Assembly (NCBI GenBank): GCA_946811185.2
Contig: OX328105.1
Location: 33,979,394-34,043,393 of the forward strand
DNA: 64,000 nt
Reading direction: 5' to 3'
Source: Hippopus hippopus
Lineage: Eukaryota > Mollusca > Bivalvia > Cardiida > Cardiidae
Below the pieces are notes generated by a model. It worked only from the letters and a program-made list of their open reading frames with translations. It did not search any database and was not told where the DNA came from. Position numbers and translations under genes: made by a program. Below, piece after piece: positions 63,244 through 64,000 of the stretch (positions are counted from its first letter, which is position 1; each line of letters starts with the position of its first letter).

Positions 63244-63256
63244 GTAAGTATCAACC

Positions 63257-64000
63257 CTGTACCCATAATCCACATTTTAATGATCCTCAGAAGAAAAGCT
63301 TTAGAAAAACCATGGTGGTAACAAGCATTTTCTCTATTTCATTCCTTTGCAAGACAGGTTCAATGACTTGAAGCAAGACAGGTTCAATGACTTGAGCCAT
63401 ATCATATCCCCACAAACTTTATTAAAGGCAGGGTGGCATATAGGAGTCACTGTGTCTGTTGATCTGTCACTCGGTCAGTCTGTAGCTTTTTTGTCCAAGC
63501 TATTTCTCAGTTACTACAAATTTCAATCAAACTTCATAGGAAGTTTCAATATGAAGCAAAGATGTTCATGTTGAGGCAGAAAAAAGGCCATATAATTTAG
63601 TTGAGGTTGAATGATTTTCCAGTGACTTATGGCCCATTGATGATTAAAGAGTTAACTCTATATACCAAAATTAATGACAATTTTTTAGACTTGTCCAAAT
63701 TAAAAGTATTCTCAGGGGACAGAGTGTCCCTGTTAGGGTCAAAAACATTATGGAAAAAGGAGGAAATGCTGGTTACCAGCACTTTCTCTTCTACCCACAA
63801 ATTGTTTTCAAAAGCCTTCTCCCTGAGGTTTGTTATCTCTTTACCAAATTTAATCTCTGCCAAATTCAAAGCATTTGCCAACAACAAAATAAATATAGCT
63901 CAAATGATGATGCCTGTTTTTGATGGGGAAGGAAACATTGTAGGAAAAGGAGAAAATGATGGTAAACAGCATTTTCTCCTTTTCCGACAGTGTTTTCAAA
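63257..64000. mobile_element. A-MITE pieces after exon 25, the last cut by the window end
   Basis: 63257-63345 is a forward left part. 63651-63840 is reverse (TTAA+CTCTATATACC, ATGCTGGTTACCAGCAC). 63836-64000 is reverse, running off the window after its palindrome. A 24-bp tandem duplication (GACAGGTTCAATGACTTGA) lies at 63353-63396. Confidence 0.78.

Noticed and set aside
61287..62294. Short open frames in late intron 24
   Set aside because: No shared pattern, splice support or repeat ends; composition looks like random AT-rich sequence.
1617..64000. A-MITE hairpins as genuine conserved miRNA genes or terminators
   Set aside because: They are one mobile family with TTAA ends; RNA function is only a hypothesis and is listed as such.

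Overview
The window is intron-rich animal nuclear DNA. It is AT-rich, has GT-AG introns, tRNA-derived SINEs and DNA-transposon debris, and no bacterial operon structure. The repeats that open with a GAGCAC/GTGCTC hairpin, followed by GTCC-type microsatellite and roughly 145-165 bp core repeats, look like the pearl/HINE elements described from bivalves. The clam-type AGCTCTACTGG repeat, and MITEs with GCCTGCGC...GCGCAGGC cores, point the same way. My best reading is a marine bivalve, probably a heterodont clam or mussel-like species; the species cannot be named from this sequence.

One host gene fills the whole window on the + strand: a fibrocystin-L (PKHD1L1)-like gene. I find 25 exons between 1412 and 63243. 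They join into one open frame of about 2,717 residues, with neither the start codon nor the stop codon inside the window. In order they encode: a cupredoxin-like segment (exons 1-2), seven IPT/TIG domains (exons 3-7), a first G8 domain (exons 7-10), a beta-helix (PbH1-like) block (exon 11), a second G8 domain (exons 12-16), a second beta-helix block (exons 17-22), and a juxtamembrane part with an RRRRS basic site (exons 23-25). The N-terminal TIG/PA14 part lies upstream. The C-terminal transmembrane helix and tail lie downstream.

The introns hold layers of mobile DNA. The dominant family, called A-MITE here, is a 229-bp element flanked by TTAA. Its termini are CCCTTTACC/GGTAAAG, and it carries a central 66-bp perfect palindrome. 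Roughly 70 full or partial copies are present. Several sit inside other repeats exactly at a TTAA. Two further palindromic MITE families (B about 265 bp, D about 200 bp, the latter also TTAA-flanked) occur repeatedly, and families C and G once each.

Larger insertions, several of them placed inside A copies, are: a 2.3-kb hAT-type element with an 8-bp duplication (19423-21746); a 1.0-kb element with an 8-bp near-duplication (31778-32775); a 706-bp element with modular inverted repeats and a 9-bp duplication (40711-41416); a mariner-like fossil with about 250-bp TIRs (17894-18898); a PIF/Harbinger fossil split by a pearl/HINE element (27573-29820); pearl/HINE copies at 33520, 52280, 54027 and 55161; and several SINEs.

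No rRNA gene, functional tRNA gene, CRISPR array or second host gene was seen. The points most worth following up are the self-nesting TTAA MITE system, the dense RNA-hairpin load it puts into one very long pre-mRNA, matched substitutions in both hairpin arms, and a tandem splice donor at exon 19 where the stronger-looking site breaks the frame.
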